Shown piece by piece: positions 35,040 to 47,228 of a stretch of DNA of 64,000 bases. The notes beneath the pieces were generated by a model. It did no database searches. It saw only the letters and a program-made list of their open reading frames with translations, and was not told the origin of the DNA. The position numbers and the translations under genes are program-made. The stretch is from contig JAURVB010012636.1 in assembly GCA_033002965.1 (NCBI GenBank), positions 186,001-250,000 on the forward strand, in the 5' to 3' direction. Numbering within the stretch: the stretch's first letter is position 1; each line of letters starts with the position of its first letter. Source of the DNA: Piper betle. Taxonomy: Eukaryota > Streptophyta > Magnoliopsida > Piperales > Piperaceae.

Positions 35040-35893
35040 TGTATATACTCTAGGTGCCACTAGACCCACAAGTTGTCGGCATTTAGATCATGCCACACGG
35101 AAAGATTGGATTTGCAATGTCAGCTCTTGCATTGGCAACTAATTTTCAGGAAATTTTCCCTACATTTTTTTGATGATTTTCTACCCCTATCGACGCCAGT
35201 ACTTTGGGCTACCATTGGTCAGCTCACGTTGCCGCCTGAATCGAAAGTCCATTTGTCCACCGATCAGTTCCCTTCTCTTTCTTCCTTTTCAAAGTTCAAA
35301 ATTTGAATTGAAAATTCAATATTTGAGAATGATCGGTATGTTTTGTCATGTTCATGAGATAAAATGATGAGGTTGCGTCAGAAGTGGCATCTGTTATGAA
35401 AACTTTGCCATCTATAACCAGATGGATCCTAGACTGGGATCCATGCACACAACTTCATTTTTGTGTTTAGGATAAGGTGTTGATAAAAGAAGACGAAGAA
35501 TGTTTAATTTCACCTTGGCATGATAAGCTAATTTTCCACCCATATTTTTCCGCTTCTGTCCATACTTTTGCCCAAAATTTAAACCATTTAATTTTTCACA
35601 GCCTTATTTCACTTGTGAGCACCTTTTTTAACTTTGTTTCCTTTTATGTTTTTCATTGTATGAGTATATATAGTATATCTTAAGCAAGGAATACAGTAGT
35701 GTTGCAAATCAATTATTTTTGATGCAATGGATATAGGGTGTGTTTAATTGGCAAATTTTCTCTTTTAAGATTTTACTTAATGCATTTTCATTTCCTTTAG
35801 ACTCCGGTACTTTATTTATTTTGCCTTGAGTTATTATCGTTTGTTAAAGTGAAAAATGATCCATCTTACCGATTTTTTTGTTTTCTTTTCTAG
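35040..35893. other. Unassigned sequence before the AGD relic
   Basis: Holds short plus-strand ORFs (35073-35306, 35477-35683) that I cannot align to the BAR-domain exons expected upstream of the AGD-like exon at 35894. It could be intron or decayed exons. Confidence 0.35.
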
Positions 35894-38500
35894 GTGTTGG
35901 CTTATGCTCAACAGTCTAGGGAAATATCTAACCATGAGCAAGCTTCTATTACGGAAATAATGCAAGAGTTTAAAAGACAGGTTGATAGGGAAAGCCGGTC
36001 GTCTTCAAATTGTTCCTGCTGTTCTCCTAATGGTAATGGTGTACAAGCATTTGGAAGAAATTCACATAAAATGATATAGACAGTCTTGCAATCTGCTTCC
36101 ATGGGAAAGGTAATAGAATTTACCTTGAGAGAAGTTCGGATAGTAGAAAATGATGCGAGTTATTATTCTTTTTATTCAGTAAAGTGCTTTTGCTAGTAAA
36201 AATATGGAAGAAAATGATTCACAGTAAAACCGACAATTTACTATTGGGTACTTATATATTGGTTTTACTAATTTACTCTTATTAATAAAAGATGAACTTA
36301 ATATGAATCTCTAATAAAAAGTAGGAGTTTAACCAATCAAAATACATATAAATAAAAAATAAAAAAATAAAAATATTATAATTTATCTTCTCTTTCAATT
36401 AAAATTTATCTTTATATTAATAAGAATTAATATCTAAAATATTAAATTAGTATAATCTACCTCATTATTTAATAATAATTTATCCATAAAATTAAAATTT
36501 ATCAGTAATAGCGTAACGTGATATCTTGCTTAGTATTTGTCATTTGTATGTACATATTTATCACGATGCAAATTTAATATACACGCAATAAGCAGACATA
36601 TACTCTCTTTTTTACTTTTATTTTACTTAAAATATCATTTTTTTAAAAAATTGTGACAATGTCGCGTGCTTTGAACTGAGCCCTCTTTTTTTATCCAAAA
36701 GCTCTATGAAACATTTAACTTAATTTTTTTATTCTTTTTAATAAAACTAATTTCTTTAAAAGAAGAATAACTATCACAAAGAGAGAAGCGGATCTTTCCT
36801 CATCTTGCAAACTCCACCTGACACTTGTCCCCTTTTTTTGTCAACAAATTTCACCAAGTCCAACCTCCATACTACATTTTGTGTTAGGACTTCAGATACG
36901 TTATAGATTTTTTAAAAAAGAAAAATCATTGTGACTGGCAATTGCAAACCTATGGTATGAGACATTGATTTTCTGGTGTTTCCAACCTTATTCCGACACT
37001 AAGATTGAGATTGGATGAGAGAAGTGCTGCTAATATCATCAGACAATTTAGGATAAAGCCGAGGCCTATAATGTGTGGTATCAGAGCCCTCGTGCGTCCA
37101 CTTTCGCCCTTGGGACAGTAAATCAGCATGGCCTATGAATTACATTTAAATGTGATTGAATTAGATTAACCGTTTACAAAATTTCTACTGGCTCAATACC
37201 TGACAGGGTGACTGTAATGAATGTTCAAGGAAATACTTGGCAAGAACACAGCATCCCTTACGAATACCCTATGAAGTAAAATCATATATAGTAAGGGATT
37301 TTTTATATTAGTATGAACTTCATATATACTCGAGTTTTTAAAGCCATTTCTTACACTAAAACGCTATAATACATCCCAAGAACATTATATGGAGTTTATA
37401 TTGAGTATATTAGTACCCCATATGTTAGTAGGTCGTAGAGTCGACTGTCAAATCATATATAGAACATTATAATATGAAACACTAGACTTGATCCTTGTAT
37501 AGTACGTTTTCATTAAACATTGTATGTATTGGAGTTATAGTTTGAAATTCATTAGAAGTCTTAAAATCATAATTACTTTCATAAAATAATCCTTTTGAAG
37601 TCAACTTTTCTACTGGTTGGCTCAAAAGCTTGGTGGTTCTCCATCTAATACTATGGCAGTGCAGTGGATCAGTAATAGATTGAGACACATGAGTCATTTT
37701 TGTTCCAAGTAAAGAGACTAGAAGAAGTATTTGAGGAAACAATGCCCTTCTAAAGTAAATTCCCATATGAGTAAGAAGCTTCATGAGCAGATGGGACTTT
37801 ATTTGGTTATTGAAGACTCCGCTTGCCAATGGATGCTTAGTCTAGTGCACATGTTTTATTTTATTTTATAAATTTCTTAGTTTAATAAGGACTCTTCAAT
37901 GACAAGCAGTTACTGTGCCACCATTTCTGCAATTAGCTTTATAATATGAATGTATTATGAGCTTTTTTATTTAAGTTACCCTAAACTGCAGTTTTCTATT
38001 TTTGATTGTCCAATAAAGGATACATCTATCATAATTTGCAGACTCATAATACATTTTCTGGCATTCAGTATGTGGAAAAGCTGTTTGTTCACAGGCATTG
38101 CCATTCTCAACATATCATTTCACTAACACAGCAGATGTGGGACAACGTTCGCTTAAATGATAAGAAGGCCGTTTATCGCCTAATAGTATGCTCCGATGTT
38201 GATGTTAATTGCACTAATGGCCATCCTCTCTTTAGCACAACACTAACGCTGGCTAAAGTGATGCTTTTACATGAGAGCTCAAAGTCTACACTGCATCGGA
38301 GCATGAGTTGCATGTCTGAGGATTCTGCTTAGAAGTTATCTACAAGTACATTTAGTAGCCCATCGAGCACGTCTGATGAACAGATGGAAGTAGATGAATG
38401 TCTAGATGGCTGCTCATTGCTACATGTTGTTGCATGCCAGACGGCTGATGTAGGCATGATAGAACTTCTCATATAGGGGGCTAAAAATAGAACCGGCTTT
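35894..38500 (+). pseudogene. AGD/ACAP-type ArfGAP gene relic (ankyrin ArfGAP)
   Basis: Two stretches match plant AGD1-AGD4 proteins (BAR-PH-ArfGAP-ankyrin), which stimulate ARF GTP hydrolysis in membrane traffic. Exon 35894-36109 reads VLAYAQQSREISNHEQAS, then MQEFKRQVDRESR and GNGVQAFGRNSHKMI. A TAG at 36077-36079 stands where the family has an acidic residue, and TVLQSASMGK follows to a GT donor. From 38042 the ankyrin part reads IQYVEKLFVH, NDKKAVYRLIVCSDVDVN and TLTLAKVMLL, with a TAG at 38330-38332, then DECLDGCSLLHV, QTADVGMIELLI and another TAG at 38474-38476. The PH and ArfGAP zinc-finger exons expected between them are not found. The multiple stops and missing catalytic domain make this a decayed gene. 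Confidence 0.75.
36110..38041. other. AT-rich interval inside the AGD relic, with orphan primer site
   Basis: AT-rich DNA where the PH and ArfGAP exons would be expected. TGGTATCAGAGC at 37076-37087 equals the initiator-Met tRNA primer-binding site used by many plant Copia elements. No LTR pair or pol frame is evident around it, so it may mark a decayed insertion. Confidence 0.4.
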
Positions 38501-40681
38501 GGCTCCTCTCATGAGTGACGCCCATGGAGACTCACAGCATCGCTCCCGGGAGGAGTCAAAATTTTTGCCTAAAAAAACGCGACTGATTTAAAGGACAAAC
38601 GCCACTGCACCATTCTATTCTTTTACTTCTTGCCAGGTAATATTTAATGCTATTTGGTTATAATTTGACCAATATGCTGAATATAAAATTATCCAATATA
38701 AATACTTTATATTTATGTTGTACTCACTAGGAAAACCCTTTCTGATGGTGGAATTTGTGAGAACAGCTGATAAAAGGAAAGGAGTGAATGGTGTAGAAGA
38801 AGAATAAGATATTGGTTGATCTTATTGATGTCTTTTCCTAATTGGCAGAGGTACATGGACAATCAACACTTGAGACCTAAACCTTCTGCAGTTTCGTGTG
38901 AAAGTGTTCTATAAAATGATTATAGAGTAGACATAGGAGGAGAAAGTAGGTTGATTTATACATGGTGAAAACTGACACTAAATAAGCTGGTGATTTTGAA
39001 ATATAAAAGATGAATTTCATGTCTTGCTAGAAGTCTGATAAATTTTTTGGGAGATTCCAAATGGTCAACAGCTACTGCAGTTCCTCTGACAAGTCCATGA
39101 TGTGAATACAGAGAATGTTAACTGGTACATTGTGTTTTTCTTTTGTTATTTAATACATCATCTGCATTCACGAGAAACAACGAAAAACCTTCGGTAGCAA
39201 ATTAGAATGGCAAGTCGAGGTGTCTCAGCAGTGACTAATGAGAATGGGCTATAAAACTGGTGACCTTGAAAATTTTTGTTAGACTTGATCTTATGGTGTT
39301 GTTTGTAATGTGTAATTAATGCTGTATTGCAAGAGGAGGGCAGACCAGAAGATATAGTTGACATAGAAGAGAAAACCACCGCTTCAGCGAGCGTCGGAAG
39401 CGGGCACAACAATCATCGATCAAGATATGCTTATAATGTTAGTCAGCGTCAACAGATAACACTGGTACTTAGGCAATGTCTCACGTGTAGTACGTACAAC
39501 ACCTGAATCTAGCCCGATTTCACAGGTAACATCTGTACGATATTGAAATTTAAAAGCAAAGCGGAGTTCTTTGTACTTCTGTCTAGCTGTGGGATGGTTT
39601 TCTTTACAACTTTTTTTTTAATGTGTTGACTGCCTTTCTGGTGACGGAGAGGGCGGCCTGCGGTTATAGTTTGTAAAATAATTTGTGTATACAGCAGTGT
39701 GGACAAGTTGGGAAGGTAATTTGGTTGTGTGTATTTTTTTTTAAAGCATTTTGGTTGCAAGTTGCCCGGCGCTATTTCTATTTTGCTTTTCTGGGTTCGA
39801 TTTGGCGTCTAGACTTCAGTTTCTGTCCGTTCAGTTTATTAATTACTTTTACTGGATAAATGGTTGATTACTGTAGTTAGTTATACTATGAATAAGGAAC
39901 TTTGCGATTTTTTATTTTTAAGATAACTGGGTGAGATTTTGATCAATCATTACTCCATAATTATATCAGAGATGCTCTCCACCAGTTTTCTTAACAATGA
40001 ATTATTTGAATTACTCTAAGCCATATTGACAACTAATATGTTGGAACTTTCACGAAAAAGCTAGTTCATTTACACGAAAAATAACTTTTCTCTTATCAGA
40101 TAAAATGCCAAAATGACATTCTCCAGGCTAGGACATACTGGCGACATACAACAGAGATGATTTTGTGATATATCATTCAGAGTGAGCATCAAAAGATGGA
40201 GACAAATTTCATCCAAGAAGAAAGGATAATGAGGATTCATTAATGATGCAAAGTTGCGTAATCTCGAAACTTGAAATAATTACCGGTATACGGATTATGT
40301 CTTCTCGATTCCATCCAAGGGGGTGATAGACCACAACCACCAACAGAAAATATCAGTCCAAAGAAATAATTATAACTAGAGATCCTTCACATTGTACGTC
40401 CAACGAAAATATAAGGAAGAGCTTGATGAGCTTTACCAGCCTCGAGATAAAGTAATTTCTGGTGCAGGACAATAGCTTAGATTCATAAGAGGACACTGAA
40501 AGAATATGGCACAACAAAGCTAAGAGAAACTTCATGCACACAATAAAAATGCACAAAATCTTACACTGCAAAAAAAAACTTAAACTATTCGAATAGCTTC
40601 TATTTATATTTTGTAAGCAAATTCAAACATGTCAGAAGGAAATAATAATGAGCCTCGGGATTAAAAAGTCTTGCAAATTAC
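38501..40681. other. Intergenic between two pseudogenes
   Basis: No exon of either AGD or alpha-mannosidase can be recognised here. In particular, the mannosidase 3' half (expected next at CPLLNISYCP-type sequence) is absent. No RNA gene is seen. Confidence 0.5.
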
Positions 40682-42505
40682 CTGCTGAAGCTTTGTTGTT
40701 ATATTGTGGCAACCAATATCTTGTTTTGACGCCGTTAAGCATGCTATTGAAAATTTAACCAGTGATGCTGCCTGCATACACAAAAAAAGAGCAAGGGGAA
40801 ATGTAACTACACAAGGTACGTGAAGCCATGGACTGGCTTGTCAATGAACAGCAAGAGAACGTTGTTGTTGATATAATTTTACCATTACCTCCTTATATCC
40901 ACTACATAGCCTTTTAGCATAATCATCAGCAACATGTTGTGTGCCACTGACGGCATCATGATGTTGTGCAATTGCCAAAGCATCAGCCAGAGCATCTGTT
41001 GTGGAATCTGAGGCATTTTTATTAATAAGGAATTCTAATTGCCTTGCTGCCTGATCGTATGAGTTTTCCCATTTCAACAATTAAAGATACAAACGAATGA
41101 TAAACATGTACCAATTGGTGCGGTGGACTTGAATAATATGCTAAACTAAAGATTTAAGTAAAACAGTTTATTTCTCACCAAATAATAACCACTTAGCAAT
41201 CTTACAAAGCCTTTTAAACCTGGTCTGATAGTGAAGTACCCTGTCCAGTATGCATTTGGCCAATCAGCATACCTGAAAGACAAATTATTATTCGAGAACT
41301 GGGGAAGACCATATACACACAAACATATGCTTCTTATCAAATAGCTTCTTTCTTTCCTAGGGAAAATTTTGGTTATCAATAATGCTGATAAACATAACCA
41401 AACAGCCATTCAGGGAAATGACATCCTGGTAAACATGAAAGTGTTATAAAGATACACATCTTTAACATAATTTCTTTACTGCTGAAAACTTTTCTCATAA
41501 TTGTAAAATTGATAATAAGTGTCCAAATGTCGTACGCACAGGTAGATGTCCTTCATTTTCAAAGGCCAAGCATTATTATTTGCAAACTTTGTGACTGTAT
41601 AAATGAATGGTGTTGAGTAGAGTGCATTGACCCTACCATCCTAAACATTGAAAATAAATGTTTCAAAAAGAATGACAAATAGTATTTTTTTAGGAAGTCT
41701 ATAAGAAGGAAAACGCATAGACCTTCAACATAGAAAATTTGCTAACTCAACAAAAAAAATGATCAGATAGTCTTTCAGCGCCATCACTCCAGCACTCTCA
41801 AATAGACAAAATAAATCTTTACGATAATAGATGAATTCCCAAAAAAATTCGATAAAAAAATTATGGTTCATGACAAAAATGAAACGACATCCACAAAATA
41901 TTTGCTTAGGCATTTAGAAACAAATAAATATTGCAAGGGTGCTTTACTTAAAAACTCAGACGATGTTATACCACTATTAGATATCAAGATGATGGATAAC
42001 AATGTATGAGAACCATACTCATTTGTGGGGAAAAAAAGGCGGACTCACCCTATTGACATAATGGATTACCTTGTCCATTTGGCTGAACCATGAATTAGCA
42101 TATTGATATCTAAAATCAGTTCCCATTGTCCACATAATATGGTTTGTACTGGTTACATTAGCCTGAAAACAAAGAATATAAACCATAGTTCTGATATATT
42201 TACAGTAAACGCACAATATAACCGTAGTCAGGCAATTAAAAAAATTATGACAATTATTGAAGAGTTAGCTTCCCTAACAATGTAAGCTTAAGTAGAAGTA
42301 TTGATGCAAAAAAATTAAAGATGCTATTTGAAAAGTCTAGGATAACATCCTACGAAAGGAACATTTGCTCATTGTTTTTCATACAAGAGGTAAGGGTGTT
42401 AAATTCAAGGAAGGCAAAAATCCAACATCCTCCTATTTTTGGTGATCAACAGTATACAATGTAGAGACCACAAGATTATGATAAGATCATCTAATATGAG
42501 ATAAG

Positions 42506-43420
42506 TGTTGGGATATTGCCTTCAATTTCAGTCACATGCTCACTTATTGTATGGAGGAACAACATAGTAATTTGGCCTGTTCTATTAATATCTACCCTAG
42601 CATGATCACTCGTAATATCTAAGGTAGATATTAATAGAACAAGTCAAATTACTATATTGCTCCTCCATACAATAAGATATTAATGTTAGAGGTTGATTTT
42701 TTGATGGAGTTGTTCGAACACTTGGTGGTGAGACATATTCTGGGGGTAAGAAAAACTTGATTTCAATGGGTACTCTAGTCTTGAGAGGTTGGAGGTATTC
42801 TGCAAGAGGTCGAGTTCTAAAAGTTGTTAAAAGGCTGTGACCAAGGGTAGGTTGATAGGGAGTAAAGTAATGGTGGAGCCAGTTGATCCAGACAGATGAG
42901 CTAGTGTAGATGGTTTATACGTATATGAAGGTTCTCTTAGGATGAACTATAGGAGAAGATGGAGCCTATCATTATGGTATTTTTAGGCTTAAACTGTGTT
43001 GCTCGGTGCTAAAGTGTGATCACACTCCGTGTGGTGGTGTGGCAAGTGCCTATGCATAGGGTACTTGTTGGAAGCATATATCTATTATCTTATTGAGTTG
43101 GAATTTAAGTAAAGGTGGAGATTTTGGGATATTACCTTCAATTCCAATCACGTGCTCACTCATTGTATGGTGGAGCAGTATGGCACTTTGGCCCATTTTA
43201 TTAATATCTACCCTAGCATGTGAACACATGAGACGAGGAATAGTTTGCGGGAGAGAGAGAGAGTGGCAAAGGGGGGGTGGTGGGGGTGGTGAGAAAAGGA
43301 TGTTGCTTGGGTTTTCTCAGGGTTCTTCTTGGTGTAATTTCTCCCTGTAATTCTCTTGTCCTTCTCCATCCTCCCCTCTCACTTCCCTTTTCTCTTCCTA
43401 TCTCACATCTTTCAGGAGGT
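42506..43420 (+). mobile_element. Deleted Copia-type retrotransposon in a mannosidase intron
   Basis: Two direct copies of an LTR-like segment begin at 42506 (TGTTGGGATATTGCC) and 43122 (TTTTGGGATATTACC). The second is preceded by the polypurine-like AAAGGTGGAGA (43111-43121). Between them, about 42748-42840 reads KNLISMGTLVLRGWRYSARG, then RVLKVVKRL: the GAG-pre-integrase motif of plant Copia elements, ending at a stop, with a frame break just upstream. The rest of gag-pol is deleted. An inverted copy of part of the LTR lies at 42613-42674. The 3' edge is approximate. Confidence 0.65.
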
Positions 43421-45076
43421 ATATTGCCGATTTGTCAATGATAATGCCAAAGCATTTTTTGCCTGTCATTATCGTATTGGCAACCTACCAACACCAGCAT
43501 ATCAGCGACTTATTGCCAACATATCATGACATGGAAAACCTTGATTCTATCCACTATGAGCATTATGTGATTAAATTTCCACCAACGATAGCCTCATCAA
43601 TCATTTGTAGGTTGCACATTAACTTAGTAACCAAGAACAACATACCCTAATTTGCACACTTCAAATAAGAAGGGAAAGACTCACAACAGTTTTTTTGTAA
43701 AATATAAATTGGAGGAAAGTTTGTAATTCCTATGATTAAGGGGTGATCTTGGACTTAGAGACTTATCAGAAGTTAATTTGGTAGGTCTTGATAAGTTCTT
43801 TTGAAGAGTGTAAACAAATAAGGAGAGCACTTAGGTAAAGTGGATCCACGGTGTTTTCTAAAATATTTCATTTAATCTACTCAACATCACCCTTCCTCTT
43901 GCACTTGGAAGATCATTCTCACCCTAACGAGTAGATTTGTATCAAGCTGTTCTAATAAGAATGGTGAATGTAAGTGGTAACCTCATATACACTTGGCCTT
44001 AATCCTTGAATTGGATCATTTTCTCTCTTATCTAAATTTGGTAACAAAACAATCAAAAAACTTATAGGTCTTCTTTGTCATAACCTTTCAAATTTATTTG
44101 ACAACGGAGTTTCGGCCCTTTTTGCAATTATCATATCCATTGAAGAGGCCTTGACTTTTCTAATCCAACAAACTCCAACTTTCTCCAAATCCTTTGACAA
44201 CATTGGTTAATTACCTTCCCAAAGAGTTATTAGAATTTTCTATACACCCTTGGTGATCATGTCCCTTGACACTTTTGTGTGGTTCAAAGTAAACCTAACA
44301 AGCATATTTTCATTACCTGACTTGTCATGTCTAATGGGATATTGACATTAGACATGCTACAAAAGAGAATCTTTCATCTAGAAAATGGGTATTCACTTTG
44401 CATAGAATCTAATGAACTTCCGGGAGTGTAATATCCATCACCAAAACCTCCTTCTTTTATGGAGAGATTGATTGGCTACTCACTTTACTCAAAAATGAAA
44501 ATCATTATTTTAGCATTTTTGTCAAGCCTCTTTTTGTCAATTTCAACGTCTTTATTTGGTATGTAGCAAGAGAATCTTCCTAGACATTTTTACTCGACAT
44601 CTAACCATGGTTCATTTGTGATCTCCAAGGTTCAATAAGCTTTCGACATCCTCAAATATAAGCAAACAAGTTTTGGATAACAGTAACTTGCAGATTTTTT
44701 ATGAAATTTGTCATATCTTTTTCCTTGCGCATTTCGAGGCTCAGGCAGCTTGTTTATTTTCCCCTCAGGGCTGTTTTTAATGAGATCTTTAACTTCAAAG
44801 AAGATCATAAAGAATTTAATAATAGACAGTTCATAAGATAAGATTCTAATTTTAATGTTGATATAGTGCACAGCCAAGTGGAATTGCACAATTGTATCAA
44901 TATGCCTAAATTCAATATTTGGCGTTAGGTGGAGGATGATGATGGCTGGAAAACTTTGGTACCAGGATAGTTATGAGGATCCATCTCCTCCTTGCTAGGA
45001 CTACTATGGAGCCAATTGTTTGCCATGCTACAAAATTGAGGATTGAGAAACAAAGATATTAGGCAACAGGGTGCAC
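43421..45076. other. Remainder of the large mannosidase intron
   Basis: This 1.6-kb part of a 2.9-kb intron has no recognisable exon. It may contain other decayed transposon DNA, but no frame or terminal repeat can be supported. Confidence 0.4.
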
Positions 45077-47228
45077 CTGTGTAACTGCGGCATTTACAAA
45101 GTCATTCACACGTTCCTCAACATTATAATCGTATAAGGTTTCATCATCCTTCATTTTAAAAAATGAATTCTAAGACAAAAAACAAAGCAAAATGGTTTCC
45201 ACTTACAAATAAAGTACCTACCTGAACGACGGGAGAGATGTCATTGACCTCAAAGGAGAAACCAGGTGGAGGTTCATAATGTACGGGAAATATGGCAGTG
45301 AAAATCTACATGAACAAAAAGGGCATTTTTGTAAACCATCACCGATTGTGATAAGATTAAAAAGGGAAGAAGAAAAAAAATTACAATACATACATACACG
45401 CTGCAGATTGGATATACTAAGCTAAATTCAGGATGAGGTTCAATAAATCTACAACTTGAGAGAGGTGTGTCACCTGGGAAGATGAACCCAGGCTTTTGGC
45501 ACCATGCCAGATAACCTCAAGAGTCTTTTGCTCTTTTCGCCAGGCCATGTCTTGTTAATCAATTCGTGAAAAAAGAGAGCATCAAATCCCACCTGAACGT
45601 TATGATATCCATTTGAGAGAAAAAAATCTATATGCAAAAATATGTCGATTAACCGTTTAGTTTCTAATTCATGTTTATATATATAAATGCTTTACACTCC
45701 CTCATCTTGAAAGAGAGATTACAAAGAGTACTCTCCAAGTTCAAAATTTTGTTTCATGGTGATGTCCACCAAAAAATGTTGCACAAATGATGCCAAAACC
45801 AACATCTCATGCATTCTCTAATGGCTTTATTATTTTATTTGCAGCCATCCAATTTCCATAGAGTTCATAATTACACCCAAAAAAAAACTACGTTAGGCAT
45901 GTTATGCATAAATCCAAAGTAAAAGAAACTACTACCACACTATCTCAATATTTATCTGATCATGTGTAGTGCAGTGGCTTGGATCTCAATAAATTAATAA
46001 AACCATTGTCTGCTTTCTCAAAACGAATTTTAGCAATAGAATCATGAAAAAGAAGGAAGCTGGAAATGATTACGTAAACAACAAACATAATTGGCAATTT
46101 GGAATCAAACAGGTCTCAGATTAGCAGATACATTCCTCCGCCCCTAGCAAATAGGCTTGCACTGCAGAATGCCCAAAGGGGTTAATCTGCCAGCCAATCC
46201 GTGAAGTCAGATCAAACTCCTGCTTGATAAACTGGTGTCCAAGGGGTCGTCTGATCAATCATGTCAATATAATGTGTGGACGCCTCGTCATGCATACACA
46301 TGCCGCCATTTCTAGAAAATCAAAATTGTACAGACTCAAACAACAAGATAGTGAAAGATACATTCAAAATAAAAAAATAACTGAAGGCAAAAAAATCTGA
46401 CAATTGGACAGCTTGATTATAACATTTTTGTCGACAAAATTATATTTATAAAATGATGGTGGAGAATTGGCAAGCTCCTTAACAATAGCCTGCATCTTTT
46501 TACTCTGCTCCCTCCACCACCGCTGAAAAAACGCCTACACATTGATTAGAAAGAAAGAAATGGAAAAAGTGTCATTGCATGAAAATTTGGAGAAAAAAGC
46601 ACGAAGCTCATCCAAGCGGGCCCACGTGAAAATCTTTCACAGAAATATTTCTTGCCCAAATCATGAATAGGAAATTGAACTTGAAGTCATGTTATTTCTT
46701 TAAAATCTTCATATCCTGCAAATTCTTTACTTCTTTCTTTTGTTCCATTTTTTTCTCTTTCATGCCAACCATACAAACAGACCTCAAATGGGAAAGTGTA
46801 GTAAGAAGAGAAGTCTTGCCATCTCAACATAGACAAATTTGCGATTCTCGTCAGCAAGCAAAGCCCGGATAAGAGAATCCAGCACGTTCTGAACACATGC
46901 ACCCTGATCCAGACTCCAATAGAACAACAGGTGAGTGGAAAGCACATTTTGATGAAAGAAAACAAGAAATTTAAAAAACAAATGAATCAACAAGTAGGTT
47001 TTGTACCCTAATGGAATTATTGGCGCCGACGTAGTATTGATCGACCGTCTTCAACCAACCAACATCGTCACGGGTGAGGGGAACCAGCTGGACATTGATC
47101 TTGCCAGGGACGATCCCCTGCGAAGTGTTGTAGGGAATGTACCTGGACTCGCAACACGGTAGTCCGAATAGCAACAAGGACGCCGAAAGTGAAGCAGCAG
47201 CGGCGACGGCCACCATCGCCAATTTCAA

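Larger units (their letters stand above)
40682..47228 (-). pseudogene. Alpha-mannosidase (GH38) pseudogene, N-terminal half only
   Basis: Relic of a plant lysosomal/vacuolar-type class II alpha-mannosidase (Arabidopsis At3g26720/At5g13980 type, roughly 1020 residues). The start at 47228 gives a signal peptide (MKLAMVAVAAAASLSASLLL). Recognisable exons: 47228-47007, 46903-46820 (GC donor), 46534 to about 46466, 46311 to about 46144, 45592-45475, 45305-45222, 45148-45077, 42162-42049, 41640-41540, 41272-41179, 41050-40899, 40771-40682. Key damage: family HTHDDVGW reads LTRDDVGW, losing the zinc-ligand His; GWQIDPFGHS reads GWQINPFGHS, replacing the nucleophile Asp; an extra base occurs in the G4 run at 46243-46246; a base is missing near 45569-45574; family RIDYQD reads RID-stop-QD; the donor after LLGAE is changed; and everything after about residue 480 is missing. 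AIAQHHDAVSG is kept. Cannot be an active enzyme. Confidence 0.92.

Noticed and set aside
34297..35063. Long overlapping ORFs (up to 241 codons) in G-rich DNA on both strands
   Set aside because: They read as Gly/Arg/Pro-rich or Pro/Ala-rich chains in every frame, lie inside a fold-back element, and have no domain or splice support. Stop codons are rare simply because the DNA is GC-rich.
37482..37829. 115-codon minus-strand ORF
   Set aside because: No recognisable family, and it lies in the AT-rich gap of a plus-strand pseudogene. Most likely chance.
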